Shown: positions 10,149 through 21,200 of the stretch, in pieces
Layout of the letters: each line of letters opens with the position of its first letter
Position numbering within the stretch: the stretch's first letter is position 1
The notes under the pieces: model-generated
What the model was told of the DNA's origin: nothing
What the model saw: the letters and a program-made list of their open reading frames with translations, nothing else
Databases searched by the model: none
Made by a program: the position numbers and the translations under genes
NCBI RefSeq assembly: GCF_001661345.1
Contig: NW_017962913.1
Span: 439,428 to 503,427, forward strand
Length of the DNA stretch: 64,000 bases
Source: Ascoidea rubescens DSM 1968
Lineage: Eukaryota; Ascomycota; Saccharomycetes; Ascoideales; Ascoideaceae
Direction: 5' to 3'

Positions 10149-10381
10149 CAGTCTGGGAAATTGTGCACAGCCAAAAGCAAAGCATCACTTTTCTTATACT
10201 CTTTCATGTTGAGATATCAGGTCCAATTCATTGGTGAATCTGCTGATCTTGGGCTGGGGCGGATTCGAGTTTCCGCTGTTTTTTTCCGCTGTTCTTTCCA
10301 TGGATTTTTCTTCATGAAACAGAATTTGATGATAACGGGTTTGAGATCAGCAACTCAACTTCACAAACAACAGCTGAAGAA

Positions 10382-12205
10382 ATGTCACAGAAAACCGACC
10401 CAGTGCTAAAACAGAGGAGTCTGGTGGTTAAGAATGACTCAATTAGTCCATTGGATGCTTCCGAGAAAAAAGTCCCACAAGACCAGTCTAAACCAGAGGT
10501 CAAAAAAGCCAAAGTAACAAGCGAAGAAGCAAAATATCAAAAAGAACAGCAGGAAATTATAAATAACTCATTACCACCTCCAATTGTACTACAATACCTC
10601 ATAACTTTAAGAATAATCAATGCTTTTACCATAAACACTTTTTTCCAGCCTGACGAATACTTTCAATCATTAGAACCTGCTCACTTTTTTGTCTATGGAT
10701 ACGGTGAGTTGACATGGGAATGGTTGACTGAGCTTAGAAACTTCAATTATCCATTTATTTATTCATTATTGTATCAGCTATCAGAGTTTTTTGATTTGGG
10801 CTATACTGGTGTCTATATACTACCAAAACTATTCAATGGCATCATTGCAGGAATAAGTGACTATTGTTTATATTATTTAGCCAGAAACTTGAACCTCTTT
10901 CCAAACAGCGCAGCCAAAAATGAGGTTTTTGCAAGATATGTTTTAGCTGCCTCTGTATTGTCTTCTTTTAATTGGTTCTTGATTACAAGGAGTTTTTCAA
11001 ATAGCTTTGAAATGATTTTGACAACAGTTGCTTTAAGTTATTGGCCATTTTCAACTCGTTTGAATAGTTTGGATCCTAAAAATGAAAAAAGCACTTTAAA
11101 ACTAATAGTGAAATCGTTGAGTATTGCGTCGGTTGCTTGTATAATTAGACCAACAAATGCTATAATTTGGTTAATAATTGGTATAGATTTTTTGGTTTCA
11201 AAAAAGAATTCAAAGAATTTTAAAATTAATGTCATAATATACTCATTAATCATTGGTGTGGTGATAAATTTAATTAATTTATTAATTGATTACTATTATT
11301 ATGGAAAATTGACTTTTCCTTTGAAAAACTTTATCAAATTTAATTTAATCAATTCATATTCAGATTTTTATGGCATAAATTCCATTAGTTTTCATTTTTT
11401 ACAAAGTTTACCGTTTATTTTGACAACTTATCTTCCTTTTTTTATATTTTCTGTTTTCAAATTTCCAGCTGAAAAAAGAAAATTATTTAATATTATCATT
11501 ATTTCAAATTTGGGGTTTTTCTCACTAATTACACATAAAGAATTCAGGTTTATTTATCAATTGATGCCTTTTTTAATTATCTATTCGTCATATGGTATCT
11601 ATCAATTTTCCAATATTCCTAATACGAATAATGGAATTTTAGTTAAAATGTTTAAAAAATATTTTTTTCATTTAATTGTTATAATAAATCTCGCAATCAG
11701 TTTATTTTTAACACAAATTCATGAAAGAGGAGTCATTGATTTGGTGGTAAGTCTTAGAGACGACCCAGATGTTGAATCTATTGGACTTTTAACGCCATGT
11801 CATTCAACACCTTTACAATCACTTTTACATAATAAAGATTTATCAAAAAAGAACCACATTTGGTATTTGACATGTGAGCCACCTTCATTAAATAATGAGT
11901 CTGGAGATAAAATTGATATTAAAGATTATAAAGATGAATCAGATATATTTTATGAAAATCCATTTGCCTTTTTAACCCAAAATCTTCCACCTGTTTTTAA
12001 TAAAAATCTAAGAACTCCAGGAAAATATTTTAAATATGAGTGGCCAACACATTTAATTTTTTTTGAAAGTTTAGAAAAGGAAATGAAAGAATATTTAAAA
12101 GATAGTAAGTATGAAGAATGCGATAGATTTTTCAATACATGGTTTCATTGGGATAGTAGAAGGCAAGGTGATATAATAGTTTACTGTAAATGGCCATGGG
12201 ATTGA
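10382..12205 (+). CDS. GPI10: GPI mannosyltransferase 3 (PIG-B ortholog)
   Basis: 607 residues, close to the ~616 of yeast Gpi10. After a Lys-rich hydrophilic N-terminus of about 65 residues comes the GT22 signature FQPDEYFQ at 88-95 followed by SLEPAHFFVYGYG, matching the first luminal loop of this glycosyltransferase family. The rest is a series of hydrophobic segments, with THKEFRFIYQLMPF in the second half, another conserved GT22 feature. The enzyme adds the third mannose to the GPI anchor precursor in the ER, using dolichyl-phosphate mannose. The related family members Alg9, Alg12 and Smp3 are less likely, because the segment after the motif and the C-terminal soluble part fit Gpi10 better. 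Confidence 0.88.
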   Translation: MSQKTDPVLKQRSLVVKNDSISPLDASEKKVPQDQSKPEVKKAKVTSEEAKYQKEQQEIINNSLPPPIVLQYLITLRIINAFTINTFFQPDEYFQSLEPAHFFVYGYGELTWEWLTELRNFNYPFIYSLLYQLSEFFDLGYTGVYILPKLFNGIIAGISDYCLYYLARNLNLFPNSAAKNEVFARYVLAASVLSSFNWFLITRSFSNSFEMILTTVALSYWPFSTRLNSLDPKNEKSTLKLIVKSLSIASVACIIRPTNAIIWLIIGIDFLVSKKNSKNFKINVIIYSLIIGVVINLINLLIDYYYYGKLTFPLKNFIKFNLINSYSDFYGINSISFHFLQSLPFILTTYLPFFIFSVFKFPAEKRKLFNIIIISNLGFFSLITHKEFRFIYQLMPFLIIYSSYGIYQFSNIPNTNNGILVKMFKKYFFHLIVIINLAISLFLTQIHERGVIDLVVSLRDDPDVESIGLLTPCHSTPLQSLLHNKDLSKKNHIWYLTCEPPSLNNESGDKIDIKDYKDESDIFYENPFAFLTQNLPPVFNKNLRTPGKYFKYEWPTHLIFFESLEKEMKEYLKDSKYEECDRFFNTWFHWDSRRQGDIIVYCKWPWD

Positions 12206-12320
12206 AAATAGAAGAAATGAATGAATGAAAGAAAGAAAAAAAAAAGGAGGGGGAAATAATAATATTTATAAATTGAAAGAATATAAATTTATATTATACA
12301 TATATACATTAAAAGTCTTA

Positions 12321-13427
12321 TTAATTTAAATGGAATATTAATTCATTTGAATTAATATCAATTTTTGATAAAGAGTTAGATCTTGATTTTAAAAAATTTT
12401 TAAATAATTCTTTGTTATTGAATTTATTCAAAATATTCAGTTTCAAAGAGTCATAAGTTGATCTTGCTTCAGTGTAATCATTTAATAGAATATAACAATC
12501 AAATTTTCCAATTAAATAATTAATATCACTATCATTTAAGTCATAGCCTAATTTAAACCATTCTAGAGCTTTAATTGGGTTGTTGAAGTAATTTAATTCT
12601 AAAAAACCCAAATCTTTAAAAGATTCTTTAAAGGCTGATTGAGCAGAAATTTCTAGATGATATCTTGATAATTTTGGATTGGTCCTTGAATAAATCTGAG
12701 CTAGATAATAATGGGATTGAATCGAATTTGAGTTTGATGAATTGTAGGTATTTAAAGTTAATATCGACTGAGTGAAATATTGTTTAGCTAGTGAGAGATT
12801 TGGTTTTTGGAAATTTAGGATACCTAATTGCTTGTATGTTTCAGCAAGAGTATTGGTGATTGATGTATTAGCAAAGATTAAGTTAATTTTATTCAAGTTT
12901 TTATTTGGGTTTGATTTTGAGATGATATCTAAATAAGACAAGTAATAATGTTCAGCGTTTAAGTAATTTTTAAAATTAAAGGCCAAATCACCCAAGTTTT
13001 TAATTGTTAAAGGATGGTCAATGTTGTGTAGGGATTTGATTAAAGATTTGGCAGAATTTTTATCGTCAATATTTGAATTTTTATCTAGTAAAGTTTCAAA
13101 AGCGAGAATAGATATAGCGTTATTATCGTGTAATTCAGCAGCTGCTTCGAGCAATTCATTTTCCAAGTTGACCAAGTTTTTTATGATTAAATTGGACAGA
13201 ATTCTGTAATTTTCTAGGATTCTTTTCATTATCATTAAATCCGAGCCATCGATATATTCTGGGATTTTTATAGGCGATTCATTTTGATTTTGATTTGAGA
13301 TTGAGTTGTAGAATAGTTGATAAACGGGGATAATTTTTCTATAAGTGTGTCTACTATCTAAATCGAATAGTTGCCTTTTAATAAATTTTTTTTTTGGTAG
13401 TATTTGAGATAATTGTATATAATCGTC

Positions 13428-13503
<76 letters not shown>

Positions 13504-13661
13504 GAAACAGAAGAAGAGTTTGATGTGGATATAAAAGATTTTAATTTTGACAATAAAGAAAGATTTCTTGATTGAATTATTGTGTTATTCAAAAACAATG
13601 ATTTATTAAAGCTATTGAAGTTATTAGTAATACTGTATTTAATTAAATTATTTGGTAACAT
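12321..13661 (-). CDS. MSS2: Mss2-like mitochondrial TPR protein for Cox2 export, with poly-Asn insert
   Basis: 446 residues. The first ~45 are basic/hydroxylated and look like a mitochondrial presequence. A run of about 24 Asn follows immediately, encoded by AAT. The remainder is alpha-helical with TPR/Sel1-like repeats. The segment FKDLGFLELNYFNN, the preceding AAELHDNNAISILAFE and the spacing of the helices fit S. cerevisiae Mss2, a matrix-side peripheral protein needed to export the C-terminal tail of Cox2. It is longer than Mss2 (351 residues), mainly because of the leader, the Asn run and a longer middle. The assignment rests on remembered family sequence; a generic TPR protein is the alternative. 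Confidence 0.7.
13438..13500 (-). repeat. AAT microsatellite encoding poly-Asn in MSS2
   Basis: Uninterrupted ATT/AAT repeat of about 21 units; on the coding strand it is read as AAT (Asn). It sits between the presequence and the folded part of the protein. Confidence 0.9.
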
Positions 13662-13764
13662 TTTTAAACCAAAAAATGAAGATGGATGAAGATGGATGAA
13701 GAATAGTATGAAGATGAAGAAGGAATTTTATTGGTCATTTTGAAAGATGAAAGATGAAAATAAA

Positions 13765-13770
13765 CACGTG
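13765..13770. promoter_or_regulatory. CACGTG E-box upstream of MSS2
   Basis: Palindromic CACGTG about 104 bp upstream of the MSS2 ATG. Cbf1-type bHLH proteins bind this core in yeasts and often regulate respiratory genes. Function here is inferred only. Confidence 0.35.
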
Positions 13771-13880
13771 ATCTAATTTAAATCTTATTATGATTATGAT
13801 GATTATTATAGCTAATATATAATTTAAATTGATGTAATTAAGTTAATACTTATAAAGAGTTGTTGTTTTTCTTGATTTTT

Positions 13881-14843
13881 TTATTGTTTTTCCTGATTTT
13901 TTATTGATTTTGGTAGATTCCTTGGGGGAGTTGGATGAGGTATTTCAAGAAAGTAAGGAGATAGTAGGCACTGATCAGAATTGAATCTTGCAGAGGGATC
14001 TAGCTCAGTCATTTTGATGAGCAAAGTTAAAGCGTTTTCAGTTGCAGCTAAGAATCTTCTTCGTAACTCGTCTCTCGAAGGCTTTGGATAGATATTCAAA
14101 TTTTTGTAAAGGGGCAAGGAAGAGACGTTAGGCCAATTGATCTCAGTTGGAGTTCCCAAAGCCTTGAAGGTGATATCGAGTTGGTCTAGGTCGTTTAAAC
14201 CAGGCAAGTAGGGGGTTCTTAGCATTAGTTCAGCGAAGATAATGCCAATTGACCAGATATCGATCTTGTCGGTGTAATGGCAGGAGCCAAATAGCAATTC
14301 AGGAGCTCTGTACCATCTTGTAACGACGTTTGAAGTGAAGAGTTCGTTTGGATTAGCGCCAAAGGATCTCGCAAGACCAAAATCAGCGATTTTGAGAATG
14401 CCCAGGGGTGAGATTAACAAGTTGTTTGGTTTTAAATCTCTGTGGATGATGAAGTTTCGATGGCAGTGGTGGATGCCTCTGAGGGTCATGAGTAGCCATG
14501 ATTTGATATCGGAGGGAGAGAAGATTAGATTTTTGTCCTTGATGAGCATTTCCAAGTCGTTGGGAAGGAACTCGAGAACGAGGTTTAGGTTTTCAAACTC
14601 GTAGTAGACATCGATGAGGTTGATGATGTTGACATGGTGCAACTCCTGTAAGTACTTCATCTCTCTGATGGCACTCATATCCAAGCCATCTTTGAACATG
14701 ATGGTTTTGATCTCCTTGATGGCAACTCTTCTGTGGGAGGGCGAGTGCTGGCCGACATAGACCACAGCGTAGGTACCCTCGCCCACCCTGGTGTCCTTGA
14801 TGTAGCTGGAAATAGTGTCTTTGCTGGAGGTTGTGTCGAGCAT
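13881..14843 (-). CDS. KIN28: TFIIH-associated cyclin-dependent kinase (CDK7 ortholog)
   Basis: 320 residues against 306 in S. cerevisiae. All kinase landmarks are present: Gly loop GEGTYAVVY (21-29), catalytic Lys43 in VAIKEIK, the cyclin-binding helix MSAIREMKYL, HRDLKPNN (134-141), DFG (154-156) and the T-loop LFTSNVVTRWYRAPE with the activating Thr at 170. The SNVVTRWYRAPELLFG segment and NDLDQLDITFKALGTP are specific to the Kin28/CDK7 branch. It phosphorylates Ser5 of the RNA polymerase II CTD as part of TFIIH with Ccl1 and Tfb3. Residue 147 is a CTG codon at a position (SPxG) that is usually polar in relatives. No intron is needed, unlike in S. cerevisiae KIN28. It is divergent from SWI4. 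Confidence 0.95.
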   Translation of the reverse strand: MLDTTSSKDTISSYIKDTRVGEGTYAVVYVGQHSPSHRRVAIKEIKTIMFKDGLDMSAIREMKYLQELHHVNIINLIDVYYEFENLNLVLEFLPNDLEMLIKDKNLIFSPSDIKSWLLMTLRGIHHCHRNFIIHRDLKPNNLLISPLGILKIADFGLARSFGANPNELFTSNVVTRWYRAPELLFGSCHYTDKIDIWSIGIIFAELMLRTPYLPGLNDLDQLDITFKALGTPTEINWPNVSSLPLYKNLNIYPKPSRDELRRRFLAATENALTLLIKMTELDPSARFNSDQCLLSPYFLEIPHPTPPRNLPKSIKNQEKQ

Positions 14844-15857
14844 GGCGTGGCAGCAGAAGCACCAGAAGCACCAGAAGCACCACCAATATCAGCACGGTAC
14901 CCCGTCGGCCTCGCGCCCCGCCGTGGCTCGAAGCGGCGCGAGCTCGAAGTGGGAAGGTTCCCTCTTTGGAGCTACTTTGTTTTGTTGCAGCTTCCTCTCC
15001 CTCCTCTGCTTCTGCTGCGTTTGCTGTCTGCCTGTTTTGCTGTTTCTGCCGTCTCTGCCGCTTCCTTTTGCCGAGCTCCTGCTTCCCTTTGTCATCCTCC
15101 CACAGCCTTCCAACCCCATCCTTGCCTTGCTGCTTATTCAGAAGGGGGATCATATTACTGCCATAACAATTCTGCTCTTGTCTCACTGCTGCTGAACAGA
15201 TTCAATTGATTACTGCTTCTGCCTCTAATTTATCTTCCCGATTCAACATCCTCGTCCTTATCTTCATTCTCTTCTACTGCCTCTTCTTCTCCAGCTTTAA
15301 CTTGACCAGTAATCTGAAAATTCAAATTCAAAATTCAAAAAAGATCTACACTTTTTAGTTCACTTTTTTTTCCCATTTTTTATTTCACAATCTCCAACTC
15401 TTTTCACTATTTAATTCTCAGTTCTTCATCAATCTCCATCAATCAATCTATCAACTCTATCCAATAATATCTAATTCTCACTATCTTCCAGACATCATCG
15501 CAAAGCTAAATCACATAAACATATAAACATAAACATATAAACATATAAACATACAAACTATAAGTTCCAGCTTACAAGTTCCATCACCATAAAATAAATT
15601 ACTCATCAGTTATAGATAACTTACCATCCATAACTTACTATCTTTTTTATTTTTTTCTATTCCATCACACTTTCCATTCTTGTTTTTGGTCTTGTTTCTC
15701 TAACTTTCTCCATATTTTTTATTTTCTATTTTTTTTACCTTTTCTGTCTCTGTTTTTCCATTTTCTCTCAATCTCCAATTTATTTACAATAATTATAATT
15801 AATACATTTAATATAATTAATTAATCAACCATCCATCTCATTTATGTATGGACCAAA
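14844..15857. other. KIN28-SWI4 divergent intergenic region
   Basis: About 14,844-15,230 is a GC-rich block next to KIN28, with CGCGCC and GGCGCGAG cores at about 14,912-14,942. It gives many overlapping open frames on both strands but none resembles a protein. From 15,230 to the SWI4 ATG the top strand is strongly pyrimidine-rich and then AT-rich, like a long yeast 5' leader. A stretch at about 15,516-15,560 repeats ATAAACAT-type units. Two upstream ATGs lie just before SWI4 and are listed separately. Confidence 0.5.
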
Positions 15858-15876
15858 ATGGATAAAGAAAATATAA
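15844..15876 (+). promoter_or_regulatory. Two upstream ATGs overlapping the SWI4 start codon
   Basis: ATG at 15844 opens a 10-codon frame to TAA at 15876, and ATG at 15848 opens a 5-codon frame to TAA at 15865. Both are out of frame with the SWI4 ATG at 15858 and both run across it, so all three frames carry an ATG within 15 nt. If they are transcribed they would reduce initiation at the main start. Confidence 0.45.
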
Positions 15877-15989
15877 ACATAAATTCAATTCCAAATTCAA
15901 ATTCAAATACAAATACAAGCCAAAACAAAAATAAAAATAAAAAATCCAAACCCAGATCTCAATTAAATAATTCAGCAAATCTCAATCAC

Positions 15990-16063
<74 letters not shown>

Positions 16064-17056
16064 TAATAATAACAATAATTCAAAACCTCAATCAAGAGCC
16101 CCTTCTTTGCAACCAATATCCCAATCTCAATCAAACTCTCATTCAAATTCCTATTCAAATTCCCATTACAAACAAGATAACAATAACGACGCCAAAGAAA
16201 AAAATAAAAGAAATGATAACCTCAAACAAATCGATACTTCAATTAACAACAACAAACTAATTCATCAAAATTATGATCAAATTAACTTAAGCGCCAATAA
16301 AAAACTATCCAATTTTGATTCAATCACTGTTAAATCAAATAACATTTCAATAGCCGCCGATGATTTTTCTAATAAAATTAACAAATCAAACAATAACAAT
16401 AATAACAATAATAAAAACAACAACAATAATAACAAAAATAAAAAATCATCTAACAACAATAACGATGATGATAATACCACAATCGACAATGATGCTGAAG
16501 AAATTTATATTGCAACCTACTCTGGAATCGACGTCTATGAATCCCTAATCGATGGAATCCCTTTAATGAGAAGATGCACCGACGACTGGGTCAATGCTAC
16601 CCAAATACTAAAAGTTGCCAAATTCCAAAAGGCTCAAAGAACAAGAATCTTAGAAAGAGAAATTCAAACTGGCAATCACGAAAAAATCCAAGGTGGCCAT
16701 GGCAGATTCCAAGGCACTTGGGTTCCATTAACCATTGCAAAAAACCTAGCTAAAAATCACTCAATCGATAAAAATATCATAAATCTATTGAATTTTAAAC
16801 TAAACCCTAAAAAACCCCCAATTAGAAAAAAACCTCAAAAAAATCATCACAATCACAACAACTACAACTCTCATTTCAATAACAACCTCTCCAATAATAT
16901 CAACAATCATAATAATACTACCGACATTAATAATAATAATAATAATAATAGTAATAACAACAGCGCTTCTCCTGACATTTCTACCAATACCAATAATAAT
17001 ATCTCTAATTCCAATTCCAATTCCAATTCTAATTCCAATTCTAACACTAATATTAC

Positions 17057-17149
<93 letters not shown>

Positions 17150-17435
17150 NNNNNNNNNNNNNNNNNNNNNNNNNNNNNNNNNNNNNNNNNNNNNNNNNNN
17201 NNNNNNNNNNNNNNNNNNNNNNNNNNNNNNNNNNNNNNNNNNNNNNNNNNNNNNNNNNNNNNNNNNNNNNNNNNNNNNNNNNNNNNNNNNNNNNNNNNNN
17301 NNNNNNNNNNNNNNNNNNNNNNNNNNNNNNNNNNNNNNNNNNNNNNNNNNNNNNNNNNNNNNNNNNNNNNNNNNNNNNNNNNNNNNNNNNNNNNNNNNNN
17401 NNNNNNNNNNNNNNNNNNNNNNNNNNNNNNNNNNN

Positions 17436-17530
<95 letters not shown>

Positions 17531-18165
17531 TCAATACTGCTACTTCTAGTAAAAACAACTCTAATATCAATAATAACTCAAACAACATTGATACTCCTTT
17601 GAAAAAGAAAAAAAGATCACAAAACCTTAACTCATCTTCAAAAAAAAAATCAATCTCAACAATCACTTCCAATATTAATCAAATACCGCCTCCTGTTTTT
17701 CCAAATCCTCAACAATTGTTATTACAGCAGCAGCTGCTGCTGCTGCAACAACAGCAACAGCCTCTGCAATTTTCAACAACCCAAACAGTCCCAGCATCTG
17801 GTTATAATTTAATTCTGTTAAATAACTCTCAATCACAACCTCCTCAATCTTTAACACTGCAAAGCTTTCAAGAACAAAATATCAATCAATCCCAAAATCT
17901 GCAGCCTCTTTCTATACACCAAAATATACAGCAAACTTTGCAACAAAATTTACAGCAAAATATACAACAAAACATACAGCAAAACTTAAAACAATCCCTA
18001 CAAACAAACGGTTTATTAATTCCTCAACCTACTCTAACAACTCCTTTATCTTCAACTTCACTCACTCCAAATTCAACTATTACAGCAACTGCTACTTTAC
18101 CTCCACATTATTTCCAACAATTTCAGATCCTGCAACAATTTCAAAACTCAAACCAACAACAACAA

Positions 18166-18207
<42 letters not shown>

Positions 18208-21200
18208 AAATTAATACAACAACAATTTTTACAAATACAATTGCAACAACAACTTCAATTACAGGCCCAGGTCGAGGTACAGGCACAAGTACAGGCACAA
18301 GTACAGGCACAGGCTGCTCATGCACAAGCCCAAGCTCAAGCTCAGGCTGCTGTACAAGCTCAAGCAAATGCTCAGTTCCAGGTAGCTCAGGCTCATGCTC
18401 AAGTCAATAATGCTCAAGTTCAGAATCAATTAAATTTAAATTATGCGCATAACCAGCAGCTTCAACAACAACAATTACCACAACAAATTCTGCAGCAAAT
18501 GCATATATCCAATGATACTAACAAATTAAAAAGTCTAACACCACCATCATTAAATCCAACTCCCAATCTAACAAATCTTGTTTTACCCTCAAGTATTCCA
18601 AACAATTTCAATGATAGTAATGATAATAATATTAAAACTACCAACAACAATAATACTAATAAGGAAAATAACGATAATAGCAAAATAAATCAAAAAAATG
18701 TTAAAATTGATGAAAATAAGAACATGAGTAACGAAGAAATTAATAAAACAAAGAATATAGCCATTGGTGACAATAAAGGATCTAATGATAATCAACTTTC
18801 TGCATCCCAAAAAAATAATTTTGCATCACCCCAGCCTGGTAACAACTTGACTTATAGTCAGCAAATTATAAAGTTTTTGAGCAAGGAAACAAACGAAATC
18901 CCACAGTTTCTATTAAGCCCACCACTGGACTTCAATGTAGATGATCCAATAGATTCTGAAGGTCATACCACGTTACATTGGGCTTGTGCTTTAGGTAATA
19001 CCAGATTGGTGAAAATTTTAATAAATAACAAAGCGAATCCTATAAAGCCAAACGTTTATGGATTGAATCCACTTTCAAGGTTAATTTCATTTAATAATTG
19101 TTATGAAAAAAGAGTATTTAAAGAAATATTTTTGAATCATCTTAAATGTTGTTTGGCTGTTGTTGATCAAAATAATAGATTGGTTTTACATTATATATCT
19201 GATTTATCAAAATTTGAAAATAAGTTTACAAGTTGTTTTTATTATTTCAAAGTAATATTTAAAGAAATAATAAATGAAAATAATATTAAGAATAATATAA
19301 TATTCCAAAATTTAAAATATCAATTGCAGCAAACTCAACCGAATGTCATTTTAAATGATTTGGATGTTTACAACTCAATATTTTATCAAAATGCTAAAGA
19401 TTCTTTTCTAAAATTTTTCTTGAATCACAAGGACTTAAAAGGAGATACACCGCTACACTTAGCAATATACGCTAAAAATCCAACTTTGATCAAAATTTTA
19501 GTTGCATATGGAACTGATTTATTGCTAAAAAATGCTAAAGGCGAGTTTCCAGAGAAAATGATTCAAGATTTAATAATGAATAAAGCTATAAACTTGACAT
19601 TCGCTGAATTGAATCTTTTGATATTAAATCCGGGATTGATTCGTTTTGATGATGATGAAAATTTCTTTCCCAATGTTAAAAATGAACCTCAGTTTGTTCA
19701 GAATGAAACCCAATTTGTTCAAAATCAAGCTCTGTTAATTCAAAATCAAGCGCCATTAATTCAAAATCAAGTCCCACTAATTCAAAATCAAATCCCACTA
19801 ATTCAAAACCAACCTCCATTAATTCAAAATCAAATTCCGTTGGTCCAAAACGAACTATCAGCTGCTAATAATATTCTTAAAACCGATGAACCTCAAAAAT
19901 TGAACGATAACTCAGCTAAAGAGAATCTTCCAAATCCCGTTATAAACATTGCAACTATTCCACAAGATCAACCCATGAATCCAGTAACAGAGCTGATTTT
20001 CAAAGAAAATGAATTTAGTTTGATGGATGATAGTTTGGCAGAGTTGGCTCCAATGAAGAAAATAACGATCAATGATTCAAAACCTCAAAATAATCATACC
20101 AATAGTAATAGTGTTGTTGCAGAAAAGAAAAAGGATTTATTAGAAGTACCTACCAACAAATTTCATAATTCAAAACCACCAAAGTCAAAGAATGAAAAAC
20201 AACTCGATGAAATTCCAGGAATCAGCACAGTTTCCAAAGATCGTAAAAATAATATTAGCTTCATCAATAATAGTAGAAATTCAAGTTTTGAGTTTCCAAA
20301 AATTATCGAAGTTACATATTCTGAAAAGCAGAACATCGAAAATAATGAAAATTTATCGTCTAATGAAGAGAGTAATCCATTTTCTCCATTGAAAAAAACA
20401 AAATTAAATGATAATACTGCACAAAATAAGTATTCATTTACTTCATTACAACCACCGGTTAATATCAGCAAGTCTAAAAAAAATAAATTTCTTGACAAAA
20501 AACAATCTGTGACCTCTGTGGAATCAACAAGCGTCAGGGATAGATTATCTGCTTTGCAGATAAAGCCAATGATTGGCAGCATGTTTGATTCATTGTATGA
20601 GTCTCAAGTTTCTCAATTAGAAACGCAAGATAAAGAAATTGAAAAATCTAAACAGTTTCTTGATATGATTGGTGTTGAAATTGAAACTATTAATAATCAG
20701 CTTCAAATGTATTTGAGTACCATTTATGTTAAACCAAATAGGGATATCAATGTCAACAAAGAGATTTTATTCAAAGAATCTACAGATTTGGTAACATTTG
20801 AGAATGAACTAGATAATGAAGTTAGCGCCTTTGAAAAGCAGTTGGCAATGCAAAATTTTAAACTCAGTGCGATACTAGAAAGGTCGCAATGTAAATTACT
20901 AGCAGATTTAGTTATGGTAGAAGAATCAAAATTAATGGAAACAGAAAATCAAGATAAACAACAAACGATAAAACTAACACCAGATGCTCTGAGAACTCCA
21001 GTCAAGACCGAAAGGTTGCCCATTGAGCAGAGTACTGTTATTAAAACTAGACCATTCAAATTACCTTTACCAAACAAAGAAAAGATCACAAATGCTGATA
21101 GTATGATGTATGGGGGTTTGGCAATCAATAATAGTTTAAATGCTCAAAACTTTAACACAATGACCCCCCAAAGATCCAGTAGTCCGTTGAAAGTACCTTC

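Noticed and set aside
14593-15209. Several long overlapping open frames on both strands in the KIN28-SWI4 spacer
   Set aside because: They arise because the block is GC-rich and poor in stops. The translations are Arg/Gln/Leu low-complexity, and one overlaps the KIN28 start out of frame.
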